Made by a program: the position numbers and the translations under genes. Below the pieces are notes generated by a model, which saw only the letters and a list, made by a program, of their open reading frames with translations, had not been told where the DNA came from and searched no databases. From positions 1 through 24,947 of the forward strand of contig DLKM01000021.1 of the NCBI GenBank assembly GCA_002478945.1: a stretch of 24,947 nucleotides of DNA. The letters are read 5' to 3'. This DNA comes from Christensenella sp. UBA7588 (GTDB lineage Bacteria > Bacillota > Clostridia > Christensenellales > CAG-917). Below are positions 15,968 to 23,788 of this stretch, in pieces (the stretch's first letter is position 1; the number at the start of each line of letters is the position of its first letter).

Positions 15968-17293
15968 TTATTTTTGTTGTTTGTACATTTCTTCGATTGC
16001 TATGACGTATTTCGTGGAAGATTTCCGTTCCGCGAACATAAACCTGTAAACGTGTTTATCGTCGTACATATCGAGTGCCGTTCCCGGCAAATTGGCAACT
16101 GTATCCGTGCGTTTTACGGCAAATTCTATATCTTTGAACTCTGCCTCGACAGGCTCCGTTCCCTGCTCGGAATCGACGGCGTAAGACATACTGTTCACGC
16201 CGTATTTGGACTTTACGCCCTTTGGTCTCGTCTGCCAGTCGGTGTGGAAGCGGAGGCTTTGCCTATCGAGCGTCATAACGCCTTCCGCAACGAAACGATA
16301 GCCGTTGTTCTTCTCGTTTTCCACAAACAGATTGACCTTGTCGGATATGCTGAAATCGTCCTTTTCAACCTCTTTCGCAACGAGTTTTTTCTGCTCCGCA
16401 TACCACAAATCGATACGCTCGAAACCAACCGAATCCCCTTGCGGAACAAGCCTGCCGTCGTAGGTATATACCACGTCGTTTCCGCATTTTTCGCAGACGA
16501 GATGACTTCCCTCGGACGTCATCGTAAACTCGCTGTGGCATTTGGGACAATAATAAAGCAGTCTTTCAAGCCCCTCGGCGTAATGCCTTCCCTTGAATTT
16601 TACGCCGTTCTCCACCTGCCATTTATGCTCGTTGTGAGCAAGCGCAGACGTGATTCTTTGCAAAATCTCCTCTTTTGGCAGAGATTTTGTCTCCTCTTTC
16701 GTCAAAAGCATATCGCAGTCGGTGCGGACTTTGCCTCTGCGCACCATACGCAGATTGTACGCCCACTTCGGTCTTGCGAGCGACGCTCCCCTCATTTTGA
16801 TAACTCCGACGGGATAGCCCAACCATTGCACGAGCCTTGCTATGGACGGGAGTATCGCGCCCGTTACGCCGTCGGCAGACACTTTGCCCTCGGGACAAAT
16901 AAGCACGCTGATGCCTGCATCGAGATATTTTTTTATGCTCTTGATGCATTGATAATCGGCAAAATACTGCTTTTTGGTAATCGCGTGATAACTGCCGAGA
17001 AGTTTTGCGAAAATCGGCATCGAATACATCATATTCTCCGCCACGACGAAGTTGAGCGGCGCGCCGTACATAGCCGACGAAAAATGGATAAAATCGTATG
17101 CGGACAAATGGTTGCACACAACGAGCATCGCTCCGTTTTTCTTTTGAGCCTTAAACGCCTTCGTCTGCGTGCATACTCCGTGCAAAAACGGTCTGACAAA
17201 TTTGCACAGTCCCAAAAAGAATCGACAATACGCCTTTGAAAACGGCACGTCGTTCTTGTTTTTATTTGCGTCGTTCGCTTTGATTTTTTCCAT
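15968..17293 (-). CDS. PlsC-type lysophospholipid acyltransferase with zinc ribbon
   Basis: Residues about 45-200 form a glycerophosphate acyltransferase domain: the HX4D motif in NHLSAYD (His62, Asp67) and the PEG motif (Pro134-Glu135-Gly136). It would transfer an acyl chain to lysophosphatidate or a related acceptor at the inner membrane face. A C-terminal region of about 200 residues follows, starting with a zinc ribbon (Cys249-X2-Cys252 and Cys267-X2-Cys270) and continuing with an unassigned beta-rich part. At 441 residues it is nearly twice the size of a plain PlsC. The ATG at 17293 has no ribosome binding site and lies six bases after its -10 box, so the message is probably leaderless. 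Acyltransferase assignment is firm; the acceptor and the role of the ribbon are unknown. Confidence 0.85.
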   Translation of the reverse strand: MEKIKANDANKNKNDVPFSKAYCRFFLGLCKFVRPFLHGVCTQTKAFKAQKKNGAMLVVCNHLSAYDFIHFSSAMYGAPLNFVVAENMMYSMPIFAKLLGSYHAITKKQYFADYQCIKSIKKYLDAGISVLICPEGKVSADGVTGAILPSIARLVQWLGYPVGVIKMRGASLARPKWAYNLRMVRRGKVRTDCDMLLTKEETKSLPKEEILQRITSALAHNEHKWQVENGVKFKGRHYAEGLERLLYYCPKCHSEFTMTSEGSHLVCEKCGNDVVYTYDGRLVPQGDSVGFERIDLWYAEQKKLVAKEVEKDDFSISDKVNLFVENEKNNGYRFVAEGVMTLDRQSLRFHTDWQTRPKGVKSKYGVNSMSYAVDSEQGTEPVEAEFKDIEFAVKRTDTVANLPGTALDMYDDKHVYRFMFAERKSSTKYVIAIEEMYKQQK

Positions 17294-17299
17294 ACGAAA

Positions 17300-17328
17300 T
17301 ATATACCAAATACAACGCCGAATGTCAA
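17300..17328 (-). promoter_or_regulatory. promoter of the acyltransferase gene, leaderless geometry
   Basis: On the minus strand: TTGACA (17328-17323), a 17 bp spacer, TATATA (17305-17300), six bases, then ATG at 17293. No ribosome binding site fits in the gap. Confidence 0.75.
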
Positions 17329-17361
17329 GACATACGGCGTGTACGAGGTTATTTTTAACAA

Positions 17362-18372
17362 CTATCCGAGCAAAAATTCCGTCACTTTCTTCGCAACTTT
17401 TTCGTTGAAGTCGAAATCGAGTGCTTTTACGAATTTTTCTTCCACTTTGGCGTGCGCCTCTCTTGCCGCGTCGAGTTTTTCGACCGCGAGCGTTATCTCC
17501 CTATTCATTGCCGTCTCCTCGTCCGTCACGCCCTCGTCTAAAAGTTTTCGCTCGAACACGGCAAGATTGATATGCTCGCTGACGTCTTTGTCAAAATGTC
17601 CTGCGTCCGACACCACCCTGACAGAGCCTCTGCCTATTCCCTCGTAAACGTGCGGCTCGAGAGGATTCTGCAAAAGAAAGCACCCTTTCACGATTTTCGA
17701 CAACTCGTCGAAAAACACGCTCTTTGCATACTCGCACCCTTCCGCAAGATATATTCTCGCATTCCGCAGATGGTCGAAATACGCGTTTTCTCCACTAGGG
17801 CATATCGCTCTCGCAAACAACTTTCTGTCTCTCGATTCGTTTGCGTTTTCACGGCGCAGGACGTCGGCGATTTTGTGTGCGTACACTCTGATTCCCGCCT
17901 CGTCCACGGCTTGTTTTTCCAACTCGTATTTGTTGTGCAAATGACACAAAGCGCACTTTAAGTGTTGATATACACGCACAAAACATTGTTTTTTGTCGGA
18001 AATCAGTTTTTCTATGCTTTCTCTCGCGTCTTTGAGTTTGTATGGTTTCAGCCCCTCTGCGAGGTCGAATATTCTATCCTTTATAACGGGTATATCCACA
18101 CCGCTCGCGTGCGGAGCCGTTGCGTCTACGACCGCTCTGTTCGTATCTTTTATATACACGCCGTCAAGGCTCTGCGGGTCTCCCGAGCAATACCAAAGTT
18201 CATAGTCGCAACCTGCTTTTTTGATTGCTTGAGCAACCTTTTTCATCAACGTCGATTTGCCCGTCCCCGGTCCGCCTTTAAGAAGCGCGACTCTGTCTTT
18301 GTTTTTCAACTCGTCGACGTAATCGTTCCAAAAGCCGTAACCGCTGTTGTTGCCCAAAAAGTACCTTTCCAT
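17362..18372 (-). CDS. P-loop ATPase of the PRK06851 type
   Basis: A 336-residue soluble NTPase. The N-terminal half has a perfect Walker A, GGPGTGKST (33-41), followed by CSGDPQSLDGV (62-72) and DATAPH (83-88), typical of the PRK06851 family of Bacillota, whose role is not established. Family members carry two similar P-loop halves. Here the second half (about 184-262, RKLFARAICPSG onward) keeps the layout, but the P-loop position reads YLAEGCEYAKSVF, with no GKS/GKT, so it looks degenerate. The ATG at 18372 has GGAGG six bases upstream. It is divergent from dpaA; a CATAGTAT box at about 18382-18389 on the minus strand may be its -10 region. No function beyond nucleotide binding is claimed. 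Confidence 0.78.
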   Translation of the reverse strand: MERYFLGNNSGYGFWNDYVDELKNKDRVALLKGGPGTGKSTLMKKVAQAIKKAGCDYELWYCSGDPQSLDGVYIKDTNRAVVDATAPHASGVDIPVIKDRIFDLAEGLKPYKLKDARESIEKLISDKKQCFVRVYQHLKCALCHLHNKYELEKQAVDEAGIRVYAHKIADVLRRENANESRDRKLFARAICPSGENAYFDHLRNARIYLAEGCEYAKSVFFDELSKIVKGCFLLQNPLEPHVYEGIGRGSVRVVSDAGHFDKDVSEHINLAVFERKLLDEGVTDEETAMNREITLAVEKLDAAREAHAKVEEKFVKALDFDFNEKVAKKVTEFLLG

Positions 18373-18421
18373 ATTCCACCTCCGTTCATACTATGTGCAA
18401 GAAGTTTGCTTGTGTGAATTA

Positions 18422-18449
18422 ACTCATTTTTCAAAGTTTGCATAACATA
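18422..18449 (+). promoter_or_regulatory. sigma-K-like sporulation promoter of dpaAB
   Basis: CATAACATA (18441-18449) fits the sigma-K -10 consensus CATANNNTA, with an AC (18422-18423) 17 bp upstream as in the AC-type -35 element. No sigma-A TATAAT box is seen. The start codon follows only four bases later, without a ribosome binding site. Confidence 0.6.
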
Positions 18450-18453
18450 CCGT

Positions 18454-19173
18454 ATGGAAAAGAAATGCGTATTCGTACATCAAACCGACGAGAGAACGTT
18501 TTATCTCAAATCGATGCTAAAAAACCTTCCCGTCACTCGTCCGACTCACGTTTTTGCGCCGAACGTGCTTATAGAAGCAAAAACGCTTTCCGACGTCGAG
18601 GACGGGGCGGACGTATATTGCGGCAGATGCCTCAACGAGGCGGAGGAACTTGCAAACAGCCGCGATATATCGCTTTTCAAATACAACGACAGCGAAACTT
18701 TTCAAGCGGTAAACTCGCGACTTACCGCCGAAGGCGCGCTTATGATTATGATTGAACACTTGCACAAGTCTATTGCGGACAGTTACGTTCTCATTATGGG
18801 CTTCGGACGAACGGGTGCCGCAATGGCAAAAATTCTTGCAAAACTCGACGTGAAATTCGATATAGCCACAACGTCGTCGGTGCGCCCCGCTCACGCCTTT
18901 GCAAAGCGCATTCTGCCGATGGGGCGTTTCGATTTCACACCGTACGACGTGGTAATCAACACCGTTCCCCAACCTATCGTGAGCGACAAAGAGCTTATGA
19001 GTATGCAAAAAGACGCGGTATATATCGACCTTGCATCGAAAAGCGCAATCAATCTCGAATATGCCAAATATCTCGGCATAGACGCGGACTTATACCCTGC
19101 CCTGCCTGCAAAAACCTGCCCGTACAGCGCGGCAAAAGCAATGTATGACTTTATTACGGAGGTAAGAAAATGA
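18454..19173 (+). CDS. dpaA: dipicolinate synthase subunit A
   Basis: With DpaB it oxidises the dapA product (dihydrodipicolinate level) to dipicolinic acid in the mother cell, for loading into the spore core. The 239 residues include an NAD(P)-binding loop GFGRTG (116-121) preceded by TAEGAL, and the DLASKSAINLEYA block near the C terminus. It is about 60 residues shorter than the Bacillus protein, with the reduced part at the N terminus. The ATG at 18454 lies four bases past a sigma-K-like box and has no ribosome binding site; no plausible upstream start exists. Its TGA overlaps the dpaB ATG (ATGA). Confidence 0.88.
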   Translation: MEKKCVFVHQTDERTFYLKSMLKNLPVTRPTHVFAPNVLIEAKTLSDVEDGADVYCGRCLNEAEELANSRDISLFKYNDSETFQAVNSRLTAEGALMIMIEHLHKSIADSYVLIMGFGRTGAAMAKILAKLDVKFDIATTSSVRPAHAFAKRILPMGRFDFTPYDVVINTVPQPIVSDKELMSMQKDAVYIDLASKSAINLEYAKYLGIDADLYPALPAKTCPYSAAKAMYDFITEVRK

Positions 19174-19733
19174 GAAAAATCGGACTCTGCGTTACAGGCT
19201 CGTTCTGCACTTTTGCAAGCCTGTTAAAGGTGGTTGACAGGCTGATTGAAGCCGACTACGACGTCACGCCTATATTCAGTTATAACGTATCCACGCTCGA
19301 TACGCGCTTTTTCAAACAATCGGATTTTGAAGATATTATCGTTCAAAAAACAGGCAAATATCCAGTCAAAAACATCGTCGAAGCAGAGGCTTTGACAAAA
19401 TCGGGAATAGAACTGATGCTCGTTGCGCCTTGCACGGGCAATACGCTTGCCAAGATTGCACACGGCATAACCGATACGCCCGTCACTATGGCGGTCAAAG
19501 CCACGTTGCGCACAAACAAGCCCGTCGTGCTGTCAATATCGTCAAACGACGCACTCGGCGCAAACGCAACAAATATCGGAACGTTGCTCAACACCAAAAA
19601 TATATATCTCGTACCGTTCGGTCAAGACGCCCCAGACAAAAAACCGCACTCGTTGATTGCGGACACTTCTCTCGTCCTCCCCACCGTCGAAAAAGCCTTG
19701 CAAGGCGTGCAAATTCAACCGATAATACTTTGA
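19170..19733 (+). CDS. dpaB: dipicolinate synthase subunit B
   Basis: The flavoprotein-fold partner of DpaA, 187 residues, close to the usual length of about 200. Visible: GLCVTGSFCTF at the N terminus and VAPCTGNTLAKIAHGITDTPVTMAVKA-type phosphate-binding region near residues 89-112, as in the UbiX/flavoprotein superfamily. GGAGG lies eight bases before the ATG, and the ATG overlaps the dpaA stop, so equal expression is expected. A terminator follows within 25 bp. The pair shows that the organism makes DPA-containing endospores. Confidence 0.92.
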   Translation: MRKIGLCVTGSFCTFASLLKVVDRLIEADYDVTPIFSYNVSTLDTRFFKQSDFEDIIVQKTGKYPVKNIVEAEALTKSGIELMLVAPCTGNTLAKIAHGITDTPVTMAVKATLRTNKPVVLSISSNDALGANATNIGTLLNTKNIYLVPFGQDAPDKKPHSLIADTSLVLPTVEKALQGVQIQPIIL

Positions 19734-19754
19734 ATTATCTCCAAAAAGCGTATA

Positions 19755-19783
19755 AAAAAGCACTCTGACGAGTGCTTTTTTTG
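19755..19783. terminator. bidirectional terminator after dpaB
   Basis: AAAAAGCACTC (19755-19765), loop TGAC, GAGTGCTTTTT (19770-19780), with T runs on both strands. It separates dpaB from the convergent lipoprotein gene. Confidence 0.9.
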
Positions 19784-19801
19784 TTAAGTATTATAGCTTA
19801 A

Positions 19802-20185
19802 TTATTTTGCATCTTTAACTGCTTGCTTTGAGGTACCTACGATGACGATTTTGCCAACTCTGTAAACGCAATCTTCGCCGAGAGCTTTTATAGAGTCGCT
19901 TTCGTAATCTTTTGCGTCATCGGTGTTTTTGAATTTAGTAACAGAAACGATGTCGCCTTCGATGCCGGAAAGTGAAATGCTGCCTTTCATACCTACGACA
20001 ATCCATTCGACGTCTGCATCACTATCTGCTTCGTCTTTTGCTTCGTCACCGGTATAAGATGTAACCTTATAGCCTGCTTTTTCAAGTTTCTTCTCATAGC
20101 TTTCTGCATTGCACGCAACGAGGCAGATGCCGAGGATTGCAACGAGTGCGATGACTGCTACGATAGCCATAACTTTTTTGTTCAT
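19802..20185 (-). CDS. small secreted lipoprotein
   Basis: A 127-residue protein with a lipoprotein signal (MNKK, hydrophobic helix, lipobox LVAC with Cys25) and a mature part of about 100 residues rich in Asp, Glu and Lys. No family is recognised; the alternation of short strands (WIVVGMKGSISL, KIVIVGTSK) suggests a small alpha/beta domain like those in many clostridial surface lipoproteins of unknown role. The ATG at 20185 has AGGAGG ten bases upstream. It has its own strong promoter and is separate from the MATE gene behind it. Confidence 0.8.
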   Translation of the reverse strand: MNKKVMAIVAVIALVAILGICLVACNAESYEKKLEKAGYKVTSYTGDEAKDEADSDADVEWIVVGMKGSISLSGIEGDIVSVTKFKNTDDAKDYESDSIKALGEDCVYRVGKIVIVGTSKQAVKDAK

Positions 20186-20224
20186 AGTTCTGTATCCTCC
20201 TGGATAGATTTTATTTGTGATTTC

Positions 20225-20253
20225 ATTATATTAAAAAAACATTAAAATGTCAA
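20225..20253 (-). promoter_or_regulatory. strong promoter of the small lipoprotein gene
   Basis: On the minus strand: consensus TTGACA (20253-20248), 17 bp spacer, consensus TATAAT (20230-20225). This is the best promoter match in the window. A 12 bp perfect palindrome, ATACAGCTGTAT (20269-20280), lies just upstream and could be an operator or the weak end of the MATE gene transcript. Confidence 0.85.
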
Positions 20254-20284
20254 CAGATATAAATAACAATACAGCTGTATGATT

Positions 20285-21790
20285 TTATTGTACATTTTTT
20301 ACGTTTTCGCACGTTTTGGACGACAACGTCTCGTCGCAGTCCGCATCGTTTGGGCATAGAACTGCCGCATTTTCGTCGATATTCGCTTCTTGAGAACGAT
20401 TCACAACCCTTTCGTTGACGTATTCGGGAACGTCTCCTTCGAGAAGTTTTATCTCTTTCCACTCTTTGAGTTGGCGGATATACAGAATCAGACCTATTAT
20501 CGTCGTCAGAGTTTCGGCGACGGGGAACGCAATCCAAGTATAGTCGAGACCTATAAACGAGAATGCGTAAAACAGAGGCATCAATCCGACAACTTGTCGT
20601 ATGAGCGATAGAATTATGCTCGGCACGGACTTGCCTATGGCTTGGAAGAACATAGGCAACATAAGCGAGAATACGGCGGGAATAAAACTTGCACCGATAA
20701 TTCTAAACGCCGTCTGCCCTATCGACAGCACTTTTTCGTCCTTGGAGAACAAGCCTATAAACGTCCTCGGGAAGAACTCGAAGCAAACTATACCGATAAG
20801 CATAAATACTGCGGTAATGAGCATTGCGTCGTTCATAACGCGTTTGGCGCGGTCGTAGTTGCGCTGTGCGTAGTTGTAACTTATCACAGGCACTATGCAC
20901 GTTTGCAAACCGAACATAGGGATAAAGAAGAACGTTTGCAACTTGTAATACAATCCGAGAACCGTGACCGCCTCGTCGCAGAACTTTGTAAGAACGGCGT
21001 TGAGGACAAGAATATATACGACGTACATCATTTGCATCACGATTGACGGCAATGCAAGCTTGTAAATGCGCTTCGTGCAGTCCCACCCGATTGACGGTTT
21101 CGGAATCTTGCGACTGCCCTTTATACCGACGATAATTGCGGAAACGAATTGACCGATTACGGTTGCGACAGCCGCGCCCAAAACGCCCATAGGCGCAAGT
21201 TTGCCCATTCCGAAGATAAATATCCAGTCAAGCAGTATGTTTGTAAGCGCACCCGAAAGTTGCGCTATCATCGGCACAACCATATTGCCGTGCGATTGAT
21301 GCACTTTGGACCAGATTCCCTCCAAGAACGTACCGAGCGAGCCTATGCAAACCACCATTCCGTATTGATAGGCGTATTCGATTGCCTCTGGTGCGTTTGC
21401 CATCGCGCGTATGTACGGCTTCATAATAAGCACGCTCAAACTTGCAAAAACCGCCCACATAAGTATGGCGAGCATAGTTCCCGTGCCTGCGGTATCTTTG
21501 GCTTTTTGAAATTCTCCGCGTGCGTACAGACGCGCCATATAGGTGTTTACGCCAACGCCCGTGCCGACGGCAAGCGCGGTTATTATCAGTTGCAACGGAT
21601 ATATGACGGAAAGAGCAGTCAATCCGTGTCCGGAATACTGCCCTACAAAAAGGCTGTCCACGATGTTGTACATCGACATTACCAGTTGCGACAACATCAC
21701 GGGCGGCGATATTTTAAGCAAAATTTTCCAGACTTTTTCCGTTCCGAAAAACTCCGCTTCGTTTTCGATTTTCGTATGCTTTTTGAACAT
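20285..21790 (-). CDS. MATE-family efflux transporter
   Basis: A 501-residue inner-membrane protein with about 12 helices in two similar halves. The start of the conserved region, ISPPVMLSQLVMSMYNIVDSLFVGQYSG, followed by LTALSVIYPLQ and GVNTYMARLYARGE, is typical of MATE exporters, which expel drugs or metabolites using Na+ or H+ gradients. A hydrophilic C-terminal tail of about 50 residues with several Cys and Asp is unusual. The ATG at 21790 is chosen because the conserved region and the promoter leave about 35 bases of leader; the ribosome binding site is weak (GAAAG). A longer reading would begin in the promoter. The substrate is unknown. Confidence 0.92.
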   Translation of the reverse strand: MFKKHTKIENEAEFFGTEKVWKILLKISPPVMLSQLVMSMYNIVDSLFVGQYSGHGLTALSVIYPLQLIITALAVGTGVGVNTYMARLYARGEFQKAKDTAGTGTMLAILMWAVFASLSVLIMKPYIRAMANAPEAIEYAYQYGMVVCIGSLGTFLEGIWSKVHQSHGNMVVPMIAQLSGALTNILLDWIFIFGMGKLAPMGVLGAAVATVIGQFVSAIIVGIKGSRKIPKPSIGWDCTKRIYKLALPSIVMQMMYVVYILVLNAVLTKFCDEAVTVLGLYYKLQTFFFIPMFGLQTCIVPVISYNYAQRNYDRAKRVMNDAMLITAVFMLIGIVCFEFFPRTFIGLFSKDEKVLSIGQTAFRIIGASFIPAVFSLMLPMFFQAIGKSVPSIILSLIRQVVGLMPLFYAFSFIGLDYTWIAFPVAETLTTIIGLILYIRQLKEWKEIKLLEGDVPEYVNERVVNRSQEANIDENAAVLCPNDADCDETLSSKTCENVKNVQ

Positions 21791-21830
21791 ATCTTTCGTT
21801 ATCCGTCTGCCGTTTTTATACAGTATATGG

Positions 21831-21859
21831 ATTATACGCCAAAGAAAATCCAAAAGCAA
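21831..21859 (-). promoter_or_regulatory. promoter of the MATE gene
   Basis: On the minus strand: TTGCTT (21859-21854), 17 bp spacer, TATAAT (21836-21831). Confidence 0.65.
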
Positions 21860-21867
21860 TCGAAACG

Positions 21868-21896
21868 ATAAAAAATAGGCGTTTTACACGCCTATT
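21868..21896 (-). terminator. terminator of the SAP-domain gene
   Basis: On the minus strand AATAGGCGT (21896-21888) pairs with ACGCCTATT (21882-21874), followed by TTT. It lies 17 bp after the stop at 21913 and just before the MATE promoter. Confidence 0.85.
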
Positions 21897-21912
21897 ATAT
21901 GTAACAAAAAGT

Positions 21913-22494
21913 TTATTTTTCAAGTGCGACAAGGTCGGCGCGCTCGTATTTGTTATTCCCCGCAATACTCTTTTTGTATTTCCAACACGCAATCGCATCG
22001 TTCAAGCTCTTGCCCTTGTTATCCTCAAAGAAGTCTCTGATATATGTATTGTACTCGAATTGCCTTCCTATCGTAGTTTTGCAAGTCTTTTTCTCTTGCA
22101 AAATACGCTCATACGCCTCTACGGCATCTCCGTAGGTCTTGCCTGCATTGCTTTTAAGCCATTTTTGAAACGGCACGTTAAAAGAAAACCCCTTGCCGAT
22201 TTTGCTCTCGAAAAACGCCCTATGCTTTTCGGAAAACGTAATTCCGCTTTCGATAACCGTATTTTCGTCAATATTACCGACAATTCTTGTCTTTTGAGGC
22301 TTATTTAACCTTGCAAGCACGTCTCCCGTTTTGAGATAATATGCGATTCTCTCCGTCAATTCGGGTTTGCTCCCCGTAGTCGGCAAATCATTCTCTCTGC
22401 AAAACGACACAAGTTCTTCCTTGAGATAGTAGTATTCTCTGAATGTCTTTTCATCGAGATTTTTGTTCAGTTCAGGTTTTTTGTCCATATTCAT
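21913..22494 (-). CDS. SAP-domain protein (DUF6434-like)
   Basis: A 193-residue soluble protein. Residues about 15-57 form a SAP-like helix-extension-helix motif (YYYLKEELVSFCRENDLPTT, then GSKPELTERIAYYL), a module that often binds DNA. The C-terminal part (about 85-180, with GITFSEKHRAFFESKIG and FQKWLKSNAGKTYGDAV) resembles the domain named DUF6434 that accompanies SAP in bacterial proteins; its role is unknown. The ATG at 22494 has only a weak GAGAG ribosome binding site. DNA binding is inferred from the SAP motif. Confidence 0.78.
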   Translation of the reverse strand: MNMDKKPELNKNLDEKTFREYYYLKEELVSFCRENDLPTTGSKPELTERIAYYLKTGDVLARLNKPQKTRIVGNIDENTVIESGITFSEKHRAFFESKIGKGFSFNVPFQKWLKSNAGKTYGDAVEAYERILQEKKTCKTTIGRQFEYNTYIRDFFEDNKGKSLNDAIACWKYKKSIAGNNKYERADLVALEK

Positions 22495-22616
22495 ACGCTC
22501 TCGTTATCAAATAATCGGCTCGATTTCGTTATATCCGACGTCATTTTTCCAAAACCTCATATAGTTTACTCCCTCGTCAAAGTTTAGTCAATGACAAACG
22601 TATCGTTCCGCCAAGG

Positions 22617-22683
22617 ATTTCTTATATTGACAGCAAACGCAACGCCGTTGTAAAATAATCGTATAAGCGAGGATAAATGTATG
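22617..22683 (+). repeat. promoter-leader repeat, copy 1
   Basis: 67 bp matching 23789-23855 at 57 of 67 positions without gaps, covering the promoter, leader, ribosome binding site and the start codon of the following gene. Confidence 0.85.
22627..22656 (+). promoter_or_regulatory. promoter of the first orphan gene
   Basis: TTGACA (22627-22632), 18 bp spacer, TAAAAT (22651-22656). The spacer carries a CAACG, C, CGTTG inverted repeat (22640-22650) that could be an operator; it is less perfect in the second copy. Confidence 0.75.
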
Positions 22684-23265
22684 GCAGAATATGACGATAA
22701 AGTTCTTACAAGATTGATTGACATCGCTAATCGACATAGCGATTGCTTAAACGATTATGACAAAACAGTTTCCGAATGTCCGAAAAGACTTTTAAGCCGA
22801 GGAATAGCTCTATACGGGATGTTCTATCCCGATATGGAAATAAGCAAATATTTCATTTACAAAGGCAGACTTACGACCAACGAAAAATTGAAACATTACG
22901 CCTATTATTTTGACGAAAAAGATAGATTGCGTCTCACAGAAAGATATGGCGACCGCAAAGACGGATTAGATAATCTTCTCAACTTGATTTTCTTTTATTA
23001 TTATGAAAACACAATCGAAATAGTTTGGTATAACACAACCGATAAACATATTACTACAACCGGTTATATTGATTATAATAATGGAAAGATTTCAAAATAT
23101 GTTGAGACATATAACATCTCTGAAGTAATAGAATCAAACAAAAGATTTGGTTCTTATAGAGAATTCCAATTCGATATAGATTCCGATTATGTAATCGGCA
23201 GAAACTATATATTATTCAGAGACGGTAGCGTTATGGAAACTGCTCCCAAAATGAAAAAACAGTAA
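22681..23265 (+). CDS. orphan protein, unknown function
   Basis: A 194-residue soluble protein that I do not recognise, with no signal peptide or membrane helix. It is rich in Tyr, Asp, Lys and Asn, with a strongly alternating beta-like C-terminal half (TIEIVWYNTTDKHITTTGYID, then YVIGRNYILFRDGSV). It uses AT-rich codons (ATA, TAT, AAT, TTA) more than the housekeeping genes to the left. GAGG lies eight or nine bases before the ATG. It is 35 bp upstream of the lipoprotein gene with no terminator between, so the two are probably co-transcribed. The size and setting are like those of immunity proteins of toxin systems, but no toxin is present, so this is only a thought. Confidence 0.7.
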   Translation: MAEYDDKVLTRLIDIANRHSDCLNDYDKTVSECPKRLLSRGIALYGMFYPDMEISKYFIYKGRLTTNEKLKHYAYYFDEKDRLRLTERYGDRKDGLDNLLNLIFFYYYENTIEIVWYNTTDKHITTTGYIDYNNGKISKYVETYNISEVIESNKRFGSYREFQFDIDSDYVIGRNYILFRDGSVMETAPKMKKQ

Positions 23266-23300
23266 TAAATTCATTTTGATTATGAATCGACGAGGACAAA

Positions 23301-23729
23301 ATGATTAGCAAAACGAAAAAACTATTTGTTATATCGATATTTATCCTATTATGTACTCTTTCAGGATGCACTTTAGCAACTCCGCAACTTGAAAGATTTA
23401 TGCTTGAAAAATATGAAGATGACCAAAACTACGTCGCGTTAAGCGGAGAAATCGTAGAATATGATAACGATAAAGTAATAATTCGCTGTGAACAATTAAA
23501 AGAGTATATAAATTGTGCTACTGACACTTGCGATTATTATATTTATTCAACGCAACCTATCGAACTAACCAATGGCGATACCATAGATTTTACAACTGTA
23601 CCGTTCCATTTTTATAACGGACAACATCTGCCAATCGTACAAGTAACAATAAACGGCACGGAACTACTCTCTTTTGACGAAGGAAAAACCAATCTAATAA
23701 AATGGGTAAATAATCATTTGAAGTTTTAG
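23301..23729 (+). CDS. orphan lipoprotein, OB-like beta domain
   Basis: A 142-residue lipoprotein: basic start MISKTKK, hydrophobic stretch, lipobox LSGC with Cys23. The mature part is mostly beta strands (YVALSGEIVEYDNDKVIIRC and following), compatible with a small OB- or SH3-like barrel; no family is named. The GAGG ribosome binding site lies about five bases before the ATG. It follows the 22681 gene in the same apparent transcript, which ends at the terminator near 23749. It is AT-rich like its neighbours. Confidence 0.72.
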   Translation: MISKTKKLFVISIFILLCTLSGCTLATPQLERFMLEKYEDDQNYVALSGEIVEYDNDKVIIRCEQLKEYINCATDTCDYYIYSTQPIELTNGDTIDFTTVPFHFYNGQHLPIVQVTINGTELLSFDEGKTNLIKWVNNHLKF

Positions 23730-23748
23730 AAAACGAAACGACATTAAC

Positions 23749-23778
23749 AGACCGAGAGATACCAACTCTCGGTCTTTT
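23749..23778 (+). terminator. terminator after the orphan lipoprotein
   Basis: AGACCGAGAG (23749-23758) pairs with CTCTCGGTCT (23766-23775), followed by TTT. It closes the first orphan operon 11 bp before the second promoter-leader copy. Confidence 0.88.
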
Positions 23779-23788
23779 ACTAATTAGA

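Noticed and set aside
15884..17239. 451-codon plus-strand open frame opposite the acyltransferase gene
   Set aside because: Shadow of the minus-strand gene, which carries the catalytic motifs and the zinc ribbon; no ribosome binding site.
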